From positions 1 to 6,206 of the forward strand of contig JAXHUK010000117.1 of the NCBI GenBank assembly GCA_034189725.1: a DNA stretch of 6,206 nucleotides, read 5' to 3'. Shown piece by piece: positions 1 through 5,239 of this stretch (within the stretch, counting starts at the first letter, position 1; every line of letters begins with the position of its first letter). The stretch comes from JAXHUK01 sp034189725 (lineage in GTDB: Bacteria; Chloroflexota; Dehalococcoidia; SZUA-161). The position numbers and the translations under genes are program-made. The notes beneath the pieces were generated by a model. The model did not search any database. It saw only the letters and a list, made by a program, of their open reading frames with translations, and was not told the origin of the DNA.

Positions 1-1
1 A

Positions 2-163
2 GACCATCAAGGGAGCGTCTACGAAAAAGCGGCAGGCACAGGTAATCGCAAGAACAGAGCGGTAGTTCAGGGAGCAGGGGACGCAAATGTCAGCAATCGT
101 CGATGGGCCGAGAATAATCCGCAGAGAACGATTGCTGCTTCAATGAAAACAGCACGGCACTAG
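2..163 (+). CDS. Possible C-terminal end of an unidentified protein (partial, runs off left edge)
   Basis: A frame is open from base 2 to a TAG at 161-163, giving 53 residues with no start codon in view that would be needed if the gene begins upstream. About three quarters of its codons begin with a purine and many begin with G, which is what coding DNA usually looks like. The peptide is basic and polar (rich in Arg, Asn, Ala and Gly), ends in MKTARH, has no membrane segment, and matches no family I recognise. Its stop lies in the tetramer CTAG at 160-163, which also supplies the stop of the convergent nitroreductase gene, so the two genes would overlap by three to four bases. A 53-codon open frame can arise by chance, so this is a tentative call; the alternative is non-coding sequence downstream of the nitroreductase operon. 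Confidence 0.35.
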   Translation, partial: DHQGSVYEKAAGTGNRKNRAVVQGAGDANVSNRRWAENNPQRTIAASMKTARH

Positions 164-828
164 TCGAACCCATGCCACGTGGTGTTACTCTCAAGAGGTT
201 CACGACTGGTTATCAGCTTATTTGCAGGAAAATCCCAGTCGGGATAACCTATTGCAATGCTGAGTATGGTAAGCTTCGAATCGGGAATGCCTGTATGTTT
301 CCTCACTACCTCGGGGAACATTATGCCCTGCCCGGTAATACAGGTGCCCAGTCCGTGATTCATTGCAGTCAGGCATATGGTCTGTACGATCGCCCCGATG
401 TCGTTCAGCGGACGCGACAGGTCTAACGACCTGTCGACAGATACTATAATTGCAGCCGGGGCATCGAAGAAACGGAATCCTTTCTGCATCCACTCTGCCC
501 TTTTTTCCTTATCCTCCCTGGCAATTCCCAGCAACTGGAATATCTCGACGGCGAGATCAACCTGGCGTTGTTTGAACAGGCCCTCATAGGGCTTCATTGA
601 GATATCAGGGGTGGGGAAATTGCCTGAGGTCATCATCTCGATATTGTCTTTACGGATATTATCCAGCACTTCACCGGCAACAACTGTGATTTCCCAGGGT
701 TGGGTATTCATAGCCGAGGGCGCACGAACAGATACCTCCAGTATTTCTCTTAGCATCTCCTTTGGCACCGGATCAGGCTTATATCCTCTTATACTTCTTC
801 TTGTTGTTATCGCCTCAATAACATCCAT
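160..828 (-). CDS. Nitroreductase family protein (FMN-dependent oxidoreductase)
   Basis: This 222-residue protein has the signatures of the nitroreductase fold, a homodimeric FMN enzyme that uses NAD(P)H to reduce nitroaromatics, quinones or other electron-poor substrates in the cytoplasm. Visible motifs are the N-terminal FMN phosphate-binding stretch RRSIRGY (residues 10-16), APSAMNTQPW (36-45), the GLGTC loop (159-163) and the IAIGYPD strand and turn near the C-terminus (191-197). Length is normal for the family. The ATG start has AAAGGAG six bases upstream, which supports it. It is the third gene of a minus-strand operon after TetR and DUF169, with 41 bp between the DUF169 stop and this start, so it is probably controlled by the TetR repressor. 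The physiological substrate cannot be read from the sequence; the family also includes enzymes with non-nitro roles, so the name gives the fold rather than the reaction. Confidence 0.93.
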   Translation of the reverse strand: MDVIEAITTRRSIRGYKPDPVPKEMLREILEVSVRAPSAMNTQPWEITVVAGEVLDNIRKDNIEMMTSGNFPTPDISMKPYEGLFKQRQVDLAVEIFQLLGIAREDKEKRAEWMQKGFRFFDAPAAIIVSVDRSLDLSRPLNDIGAIVQTICLTAMNHGLGTCITGQGIMFPEVVRKHTGIPDSKLTILSIAIGYPDWDFPANKLITSREPLESNTTWHGFD

Positions 829-869
829 GCCTACTCCTTTCCCTACCTGTTTTTTCCTGAAGCGCTCAA

Positions 870-1586
870 TCAGGCACTTTGCGGGATCTTCATCATGGGC
901 GGTAACATCGGGGAATGCCTTAAATCAACCAATATAGGATACCTGCTGAAACCAGCTTTATGAGTATCCTCCAGCGCTTTGAGCACTACGTCAACCTTAT
1001 CAATCGGTATGGTGAAGATGACCTCATGGTCCTGAGTCCCACCAAAAACACGATCTCCACCAGAAGGCAAGATAAACTGGCACGTATTGCTAAGAAATGT
1101 ACGTGCGACGATATCACCGCAATCCGCAGCACCAGAGGCATTAGCAGAAACGTCCGTGCCCGTAGTCATACTCACCGACATAACAAGCCTGTATATCTGG
1201 GCAGAATTACCATAGACGACAACGATGTCCGGCTCGAAACGAGCCGTATCAACAGGCGCCATCAGGAGGTAGCTATACTTTCCTTTCTCAAGCTTTTTCT
1301 CCGGCGGTGCTTGCATGAAGCCGCCTTCAGGTGGCTCTGCAGTGAAGCCCATTGTAATAGCCCCACCAAGGCAGCACTGGTCTTCATTGCCTATAGCCAT
1401 AGCCCAACCATAGCGCCTTGATATTCCGATAGCCTGACAGAGTGCTATCTGGTACCCCAGATCGCGCATTGGCATCCTGACCTTTTCCGGAATCTCACTT
1501 TCAGATTGACATAGTTTCAAAGCGACGGGAAAACTCTGGGGTCTGATATAAGTACTGAGTGTCTCACCTATCTGTTTAACATCCAT
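870..1586 (-). CDS. DUF169 family protein
   Basis: The 238-residue product looks like a full-length DUF169 protein, a family found mostly in anaerobic bacteria and archaea and without an established function. I base this on the overall pattern: an N-terminal segment with PVALKL (20-25), a CQA motif (50-52) followed by a Gly/Arg-rich turn, the EDQCCLGGA segment (68-76), a strand with DIVVVYGN (120-127), and ADCGD followed by ARTF and NTCQF (154-171), then PSGGDR (174-179). Cysteines at 50, 71, 72, 156 and 169 sit in or next to these segments and could bind a metal or cluster; that is inference. There is no signal peptide or membrane helix, so it should be cytoplasmic. The ATG has GGGGGAA just upstream. 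It lies between TetR (82-bp gap) and the nitroreductase (41-bp gap), consistent with a shared transcript and a redox-related role. Confidence 0.85.
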   Translation of the reverse strand: MDVKQIGETLSTYIRPQSFPVALKLCQSESEIPEKVRMPMRDLGYQIALCQAIGISRRYGWAMAIGNEDQCCLGGAITMGFTAEPPEGGFMQAPPEKKLEKGKYSYLLMAPVDTARFEPDIVVVYGNSAQIYRLVMSVSMTTGTDVSANASGAADCGDIVARTFLSNTCQFILPSGGDRVFGGTQDHEVIFTIPIDKVDVVLKALEDTHKAGFSRYPILVDLRHSPMLPPMMKIPQSA

Positions 1587-1668
1587 TACTTCCCCCTTCT
1601 TCCGGTTTAGCTATATCATTGGCAGGAATGAAACTGCGCACCTGCAACCATCTGCTACAGGCACATCA

Positions 1669-2289
1669 TCATTTCATGTCATGCGCCCTGACTTCCAAAT
1701 CGAGATAACGCTGAAAGAATGTATAGGTCTGGTCATAAAATATCAAGTCGGAGAACATTTTGAACTGGGCCATTGCTCCCATGATCGTTGAGATAATGAG
1801 CGTAGCCAGTTCATCCGAATCAACTTCGTCTCGTACCTCCATTCTCTTTTTCCCTTCCTCCACGATTCTTATGATCCATTGACGCCAGCTCCTGATTCGG
1901 TCTGCAAGGTCTTCTTTCAGCCCTTCGTTCATGTCATCCATCTCAACCGACATATTGAGTATTAAGCATCCCCCTTGAAAGATTCTGTCTTCGGCATAGC
2001 TCCTGTGGCCACGTATCATCGCAAGAAGTTTATCGCAGGCATGTGTTTCACCTGCAACAAACGGCCCCACTTTATCCTGAATCATCTTTCCTGCTTTCTC
2101 CAGGACCGCGTAGCAGAGCCCCTCCTTGGAATCAAAGTGACTATAAATCGCCCCCTTAGTCATCCCCACATTGCGGGCTATCTCATCAACTGACGTCGCA
2201 TGAAAGCCCTTGAGGCTGAAGACCTGAGTAGCTTCAGCGATAATCAGAGTTCTGCTTTGTTCGCCCTTCCTACTGATGATGTCCTCCAA
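1669..2289 (-). CDS. TetR/AcrR family transcriptional regulator
   Basis: This 206-residue protein has the standard TetR layout. An N-terminal three-helix DNA-binding domain covers residues 10-56, with the helix-turn-helix at SVDEIARNVGMTKGAIYSHF (33-52) and the typical FDSKEGL just after it. A helical ligand-binding and dimer domain follows, with the GGCLILNMSVE segment (106-116) common in TetR C-terminal domains. It most likely represses its own promoter and the DUF169 and nitroreductase genes downstream until a small ligand binds; the ligand is unknown. The given start is TTG at 2287-2289, close to an upstream in-frame stop (TAG at 2296-2298). No AUG lies before the helix-turn-helix. The Shine-Dalgarno GGAGG (2283-2287) overlaps the TTG instead of preceding it and would better serve an ATC at 2275-2277. 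The true start is therefore uncertain by a few codons; the identity is not. Confidence 0.92.
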   Translation of the reverse strand: MEDIISRKGEQSRTLIIAEATQVFSLKGFHATSVDEIARNVGMTKGAIYSHFDSKEGLCYAVLEKAGKMIQDKVGPFVAGETHACDKLLAMIRGHRSYAEDRIFQGGCLILNMSVEMDDMNEGLKEDLADRIRSWRQWIIRIVEEGKKRMEVRDEVDSDELATLIISTIMGAMAQFKMFSDLIFYDQTYTFFQRYLDLEVRAHDMK

Positions 2290-2293
2290 TAAA

Positions 2294-2309
2294 TACTAAA
2301 CGTTCAGTA
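2294..2309. promoter_or_regulatory. Probable TetR operator (16-bp palindrome)
   Basis: TACTAAACGTTCAGTA is an inverted repeat centred on AACGTT with one mismatched pair out of eight. It lies 4 bp upstream of the TTG of the tetR-type gene and overlaps the expected transcription start. An overlapping dyad, AACGT-N5-ACGTT (2299-2313), shares its bases and could place a second dimer. Size, symmetry and position fit autoregulation by a TetR-family dimer. Binding by this particular protein is inferred from adjacency. Confidence 0.65.
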
Positions 2310-2310
2310 C

Positions 2311-2338
2311 GTTATGCTATTATACACCTCGCTGTCAA
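2311..2338 (-). promoter_or_regulatory. Likely promoter of the TetR-DUF169-nitroreductase operon
   Basis: On the minus strand a perfect TTGACA (2333-2338) is followed after 16 bp by CATAAC (2311-2316), a 4 of 6 match to the -10 consensus. A perfect TATAAT (2319-2324) is also present but lies only 8 bp from TTGACA; if it is the real -10, its -35 would be the weak AGATTT 17 bp upstream. In either case transcription would begin in or beside the palindrome at 2294-2309, giving a very short 5' leader before the repressor gene. Confidence 0.45.
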
Positions 2339-2436
2339 GCAAAATCTAATAGGCGCACACATTCTCTAACCTGGCGCAGATCGAAAAACAGCGAAGTTTT
2401 GAACGATAAATGAGCAGAATAAGTGGGGTCTACAAG

Positions 2437-2513
2437 TGGTAGGGCGCACAGGACTCGAACCTGTAACCCACTGATTAAGAGTCAGTTGCTCTGCCAAATT
2501 GAGCTAGCGCCCC
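2437..2513 (-). tRNA. tRNA-Lys (anticodon CTT), CCA encoded
   Basis: The reverse complement folds as a cloverleaf of 77 nt including CCA. The acceptor stem pairs GGGGCGC (5' end, 2513-2507) with GCGCCCT (2447-2441), with one G-U pair at the end; the discriminator A and the CCA are encoded (2440-2437). The D arm begins GCTC and closes with GAGC. The anticodon stem ACTGA/TCAGT (2470-2474 and 2482-2486) encloses the loop CTCTTAA, so the anticodon is CTT at 2479-2477, reading AAG for lysine. The T arm contains GGTTCGAGTCC. No copy of its 3' end is repeated elsewhere in the window, so there is no sign of an element integrated here. Confidence 0.95.
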
Positions 2514-2533
2514 ATATGTATCTACCGTGCGTA

Positions 2534-2563
2534 ATTCTAACATGTCTATGACCTCTGTGGCAA
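2534..2563 (-). promoter_or_regulatory. Likely promoter of tRNA-Lys
   Basis: On the minus strand TTGCCA (2558-2563) and TAGAAT (2534-2539) are separated by 18 bp, each a 5 of 6 match to the sigma-70 consensus. Transcription would begin near 2527, about 14 nt before the mature tRNA 5' end, a normal precursor length. The 44-bp inverted repeat at 2568-2611 begins just beyond the -35 box. Confidence 0.5.
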
Positions 2564-2567
2564 GTAG

Positions 2568-2611
2568 CGCCATTCTGCGCGTGGGTACGTGTACACACCC
2601 TGCAGATGGCG
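2568..2611. repeat. 44-bp interrupted inverted repeat between divergent promoters
   Basis: Nested arms pair in order: CGCCAT (2568-2573) with ATGGCG (2606-2611), CTGC (2575-2578) with GCAG (2602-2605), GGGT (2583-2586) with ACCC (2597-2600), and GT/AC around a GTAC tetramer in the centre (2589-2596). This gives about 16 pairs with small bulges. No run of T follows on either strand, and no gene ends here on either strand, so it does not look like an ordinary terminator. It sits between the minus-strand tRNA promoter and the plus-strand promoter at 2694. It may be a regulator binding region, a cruciform or a remnant of a small repeat element. Confidence 0.55.
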
Positions 2612-2693
2612 GTATAAACTCCATTCACAGCTCTATTGGCTCTTTTCTATTGGTAGATACGTAAACAAAAGTATAAAAAAAGCACAAAAAAAC

Positions 2694-2723
2694 TTGACAT
2701 CACTATGCAATATAGTGTATAAG
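2694..2723 (+). promoter_or_regulatory. Promoter of the membrane-protein gene, with a dyad in its spacer
   Basis: A perfect TTGACA (2694-2699) and TATAAG (2718-2723, 5 of 6) are 18 bp apart, preceded by an A-rich tract (2663-2693) that could act as an UP element. The spacer itself holds the perfect inverted repeat CACTAT-N5-ATAGTG (2701-2717). A dyad filling the space between -35 and -10 is where MerR-type activators or steric repressors bind. Further upstream, TCTATTGG occurs twice (2632-2639 and 2646-2653). Transcription should begin near 2729-2730. No regulator gene lies beside it. Confidence 0.7.
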
Positions 2724-2728
2724 TGTGT

Positions 2729-2981
2729 AACTTTGTCTTAATCATGGTCGAAGGCTCTTCGCGGGGAAACTGACAAAGGGTGAAGGAGAGGAGGCTGGAG
2801 GGGAGCCTTGATAACGTGGGGAGTCCAAGCTACACTTTTCCCACTGAAAGGAGGTGAATCAATACAACAAATTTCTAGTGAATATTCGAGGTCTCTGTGA
2901 CCTACGAACTAAACCCGGTTTTTGCTAAGTAAAGCGAGTTGTCTTATCTTGAGCGAAAAAAATCGAGGAGGCAAAATAAGC
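2729..2981 (+). promoter_or_regulatory. Long structured 5' leader of unknown class
   Basis: About 250 nt separate the expected transcription start from the ATG of the membrane protein. Stems visible by eye are: CTTTGTC (2731-2737) with GACAAAG (2772-2778), which begins right at the predicted RNA 5' end; inside it CGAAG (2749-2753) with CTTCG (2757-2761); AGGCT (2792-2796) with AGCCT (2804-2808); GTGGGGAG (2816-2823) with the complementary run ending CCCAC (2840-2844); and TTCG-AGGTC (2885-2893) with GACCT-a-CGAA (2899-2908). An alternative 7-bp pairing, AAGGCTC (2751-2757) with GAGCCTT (2803-2809), would break several of these, so the leader could switch between two folds. I compared it from memory with the common riboswitch cores and T-box and found no convincing match. 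A long Shine-Dalgarno lies at 2846-2857 and the gene's own at 2965-2971. Confidence 0.5.
2862..2900 (+). other. Possible 12-codon leader peptide with an ATA start
   Basis: GAAAGGAGGTGA (2846-2857) is complementary to about 12 bases of the usual 16S rRNA 3' end, an unusually long Shine-Dalgarno. No ATG or TTG follows at a normal distance. An ATA lies 7 nt downstream and opens a reading frame of 12 codons (QQISSEYSRSL after the start) ending in TGA at 2898-2900, inside the 3' arm of the hairpin at 2885-2908. Four of the eleven following codons are serine. Another option is the GTG inside the site itself (2854-2856), which opens 24 codons ending at 2928 but has no free Shine-Dalgarno. Start use at either codon is unproven. 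Confidence 0.25.
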
Positions 2982-3482
2982 ATGGAAGCTCTTCAGAAGA
3001 AATTAGCAGAGCAATTCATGGGGATTATATTTTTCATCATGGGCCAGGTCGGCTGCTTGATGATTATTTTGGGGACATTCCAGCCAATGTTTCACTTGTA
3101 CATATGGCCTGGTACCGCAGCGCTGCTTTGCACTATCGTATGGAGTTTGTGGCGCGGTAGAAGCAAAGGCGTAAGCTGGATACTGGTTCTCATACCATTG
3201 GGAGTATCCTTGTGGATAGTCCTTTCCGGATTACTCGGTTTAGTACATCCTCCGGCCGTAGAGGTACTGCAAACAGAGATTGGAGCAATTGCCGGAGCTA
3301 TAGCGACTTCTGGCGATCCAGCGGGTGCTGGGGCTGCTGCAGGTGTTGTCGGTCCTGCACTGGCTGAGTTAGTCCAGCATGGCATAGTACCACTGGCTGG
3401 TATCTTGATTGCAGGAACAGGCGCTGCTATCCTGCTCATAGCCTCGCTCATGGGGATTATGGCTGTACGTGAGATGGAGTAG
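2982..3482 (+). CDS. Four-helix membrane protein of unknown function
   Basis: I do not recognise this 166-residue protein. I chose the ATG at 2982 because GAGGAGG (2965-2971) lies 10 nt upstream; the longer reading from TTG at 2922 has no ribosome site and adds a polar stretch before the first helix. Hydrophobic helices are at about residues 12-31, 39-57, 65-88 and 135-160. The basic loop RGRSKG (58-63) and basic N-terminus (K6, K7) put both ends in the cytoplasm by the positive-inside rule. The 46-residue loop between helices three and four (89-134) would face outward; it is acidic at its ends and rich in Ala and Gly (GDPAGAGAAAGVVGP), with moderately hydrophobic stretches that could pack on the membrane. 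There is no signal peptidase site and no catalytic motif. The gene stands alone between its own promoter with a structured leader and a strong terminator, so it is a single-gene, specifically regulated unit. Confidence 0.8.
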   Translation: MEALQKKLAEQFMGIIFFIMGQVGCLMIILGTFQPMFHLYIWPGTAALLCTIVWSLWRGRSKGVSWILVLIPLGVSLWIVLSGLLGLVHPPAVEVLQTEIGAIAGAIATSGDPAGAGAAAGVVGPALAELVQHGIVPLAGILIAGTGAAILLIASLMGIMAVREME

Positions 3483-3531
3483 AGTAGAGCATCACTGATT
3501 TTATCTTATAATATTTGTCTACAACGATCAT

Positions 3532-3565
3532 TAAGGCCTTCCAGCAGTGTTGCTGGAAGGCCTTA
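3532..3565. terminator. Strong bidirectional hairpin terminator
   Basis: TAAGGCCTTCCAGCA pairs perfectly with its complement across a GTGT loop, giving a 15-bp stem. It is followed on the plus strand by TCTTGT and on the minus strand by an AT-rich run, so the T-tract is modest on both sides. It sits 49 bp after the stop of the membrane protein and 45 bp beyond the stop of the convergent HerA gene, the expected place for a shared terminator. Confidence 0.85.
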
Positions 3566-3573
3566 TCTTGTGG

Positions 3574-3605
3574 CTCTCAATTCAGTTGACACAGCACTGT
3601 GAGAG
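3574..3605. repeat. Second inverted repeat downstream of HerA
   Basis: CTCTCA (3574-3579) and TGAGAG (3600-3605) form a perfect 6-bp repeat around 20 nt. The interior includes CACAG-ca-CTGTG (3590-3601), which overlaps the outer arm and would compete with it. It begins 5 bp after the HerA stop codon when read on the minus strand, so it may shape the 3' end of that transcript together with the larger hairpin beyond it. Confidence 0.35.
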
Positions 3606-3610
3606 TTGTA

Positions 3611-5239
3611 TCAGAAAAGGTCTTCGACCTCCTCCTCAGCCCTTCTCTTGAGTTCTGCCGCGTCCCGAAAACCGAATTCCCGGTACGACTCGGATGAGCC
3701 GTACTCTCTGGTCCTGATCACGACTGGCATCGGCAGTGCATGACCGAATATAAGTGCCTGCTGCTTGGCCTCCAGTTTGGAGAGCACCGTCTTGAGCTCC
3801 CTCTTCCCCGATGCCCCCATGAGCACACTATCAATGTCCTTCTCGTTGTCCAGGAGATAGGTCGCTTTTGTCCCGAGCTGAGACAGCACCTCGTCGTCGA
3901 TGCCGCTGGGGCGCTGGTCGATCACCAGCAGAGTGACGTTGAACTTACGCATCTCGCGGGCAATAGTACCAAATATGGTTTGCTCAGCTACTGCGGGATT
4001 GAGAAACTTGTGTGCTTCCTCAATGGTTATTACTAAGGGATGCGGTTTACCTGTGTCCTCTCCCATCGCATTCTCAGTGCGCTCGCGGTACTTATCGTAG
4101 ATACGGCGTGTAAGAATGTTTGCCACCAGCACATAGGCAGTGACATCAGTATATCTGCCGAATTCAAGCACTACATTCATCCCTCGATCCAGATATTCCA
4201 GTATTCTCTTTACCGAGTCATCCCGTGCATGGGGTACCAGAAACGGCAGTCTCCTCAACCTTTCCAGTCCCCGACGCAGATTACCGTAACTGCTTTCATG
4301 GACTTCCAACCTCTTGAGCAATTCCCTGGTCTCCTCGCCACCACTCAGGCTTAAAAATCCCTCCAGCCACCCTTTGTAGCCGAACTCTCGAGCAAACTGA
4401 TACACCGCCTCCAGCGCCGGACGAGTCAGGTTCAGCGTGTCCTGAAGCAGCTCGATGTCTTCGGGCTCTATCTCATCGTAGCCGATCTCCACCGTGTAGT
4501 CAGTACTCACGCCACGACGGCGAGCACTCTCGGCGTCCAGCGCGAACACAGCTACCTGCGAGGGGAACAACTGTTTGAGGCCTTTCACCTTCCGTGTCTT
4601 CTCACTCGTGCCTTCCCAACCATATTCACTGTGCATGTCGAAGATGAGGTTAGCTGCCGCTTTGTTCTGCACCATACCGATAAGAAGGAGCCGGGTGAAG
4701 AATGTCTTTCCCGTGCCGCTCTTGCCAAAGACTCCATTTGAGCGCTTAACGAACTCTTCTATGTTGAGACAAACCTTGGTCTCCATATCCAAAGGCGTAC
4801 CCACATAAAAATGTCTGTCATCTTCTCGACCAAATACCAGCTCCACATCCTGCTCGGACGCCTCTCTCACAACGGAGAAATGGGAAGGCACCGTTTTGAC
4901 CGGCTGTGGCCCCTCGATGAGGCTCATTGCATCGCCACTAATAGTAAGCATAGGGGTCACCTGGAGTTTCCCGTATGTGCTGGTGCCAGCGATAACCTCT
5001 GCGATAAACGAATCTGACATATCAGGTGGAGTTACCGAGAGTTGTTGGTCAATAGCTCCCAGTTCTACATCGGTGATCATCCCGAAGAAGCGGCTCTTCT
5101 GCCCCTCAATGACCACATACCGCCCCACCGCCGTTTCTTCAATCGATGTGCCGCTATCCAGTTTGACATCCATCCCTGCGGTCAGCGAGCCGCCGACTAC
5201 TATACCCAAGCGTTCTCCCTGCGATCTGGCACTGTTCAC
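3611..5239 (-). CDS. HerA-family DNA-translocating ATPase (DUF87, HAS-barrel)
   Basis: The 542-residue protein has the layout of HerA, a hexameric FtsK-like ATPase that pumps double-stranded DNA, usually with the nuclease NurA, in end processing and repair. An N-terminal HAS-barrel spans about residues 8-100. The Walker A loop is GKSGTGKT (172-179), followed by the HerA-type DMHSEY (201-206). A helical insertion spans about 255-345. The Walker B strand is VITIEEAHKFL (403-413), with E407 and E408, and the sensor segment IDQRPSGID follows (440-448). The C-terminus is acidic (EEEVEDLF). Length is normal and all key residues are present. The start is GTG, supported by GAGGAGG 8 nt upstream, and its GTGA overlaps the TGA of the HAS-barrel gene by 4 bp, indicating translational coupling. 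In bacteria HerA-like ATPases also appear in anti-phage systems such as those with SIR2 or DUF4297 partners, but none of these is seen here, so a DNA repair or maintenance role is the simpler reading. Confidence 0.92.
   Translation of the reverse strand: MNSARSQGERLGIVVGGSLTAGMDVKLDSGTSIEETAVGRYVVIEGQKSRFFGMITDVELGAIDQQLSVTPPDMSDSFIAEVIAGTSTYGKLQVTPMLTISGDAMSLIEGPQPVKTVPSHFSVVREASEQDVELVFGREDDRHFYVGTPLDMETKVCLNIEEFVKRSNGVFGKSGTGKTFFTRLLLIGMVQNKAAANLIFDMHSEYGWEGTSEKTRKVKGLKQLFPSQVAVFALDAESARRRGVSTDYTVEIGYDEIEPEDIELLQDTLNLTRPALEAVYQFAREFGYKGWLEGFLSLSGGEETRELLKRLEVHESSYGNLRRGLERLRRLPFLVPHARDDSVKRILEYLDRGMNVVLEFGRYTDVTAYVLVANILTRRIYDKYRERTENAMGEDTGKPHPLVITIEEAHKFLNPAVAEQTIFGTIAREMRKFNVTLLVIDQRPSGIDDEVLSQLGTKATYLLDNEKDIDSVLMGASGKRELKTVLSKLEAKQQALIFGHALPMPVVIRTREYGSSESYREFGFRDAAELKRRAEEEVEDLF

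Noticed and set aside
960..1421. 153-codon plus-strand open frame
   Set aside because: It lies wholly inside the DUF169 gene on the other strand, has no ribosome site, and its Arg/His/Ser-rich product looks like antisense reading.
2319..2338. TTGACA paired directly with TATAAT as a promoter
   Set aside because: The spacing is only 8 bp, too short for one sigma-70 promoter; the boxes must belong to different or weaker promoters.
2386..2406. AAAAC/GTTTT hairpin as terminator of tRNA-Lys
   Set aside because: The stem is only five A/T-rich pairs and no T-tract follows on the minus strand.
2437..2513. tRNA-Lys as an integration site for a mobile element
   Set aside because: No integrase gene and no direct repeat of the tRNA 3' end are present in the window.
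2885..2925. Hairpin plus TTTTT (2919-2923) as an intrinsic terminator in the leader
   Set aside because: The T-run lies about 10 nt after the 9-bp stem and only a weak AAAC/GTTTT pairing adjoins it, so it is not a clear terminator, though attenuation cannot be excluded.
2922..2981. N-terminal extension of the membrane protein from a TTG
   Set aside because: It has no ribosome site upstream, adds a polar stretch before the first helix, and the ATG at 2982 has GAGGAGG at a workable distance.
3092..3451. 119-codon minus-strand open frame rich in Ala and Pro
   Set aside because: It is the antisense of the Ala/Gly-rich loop of the membrane protein; the plus-strand frame has helices, a promoter and a ribosome site.
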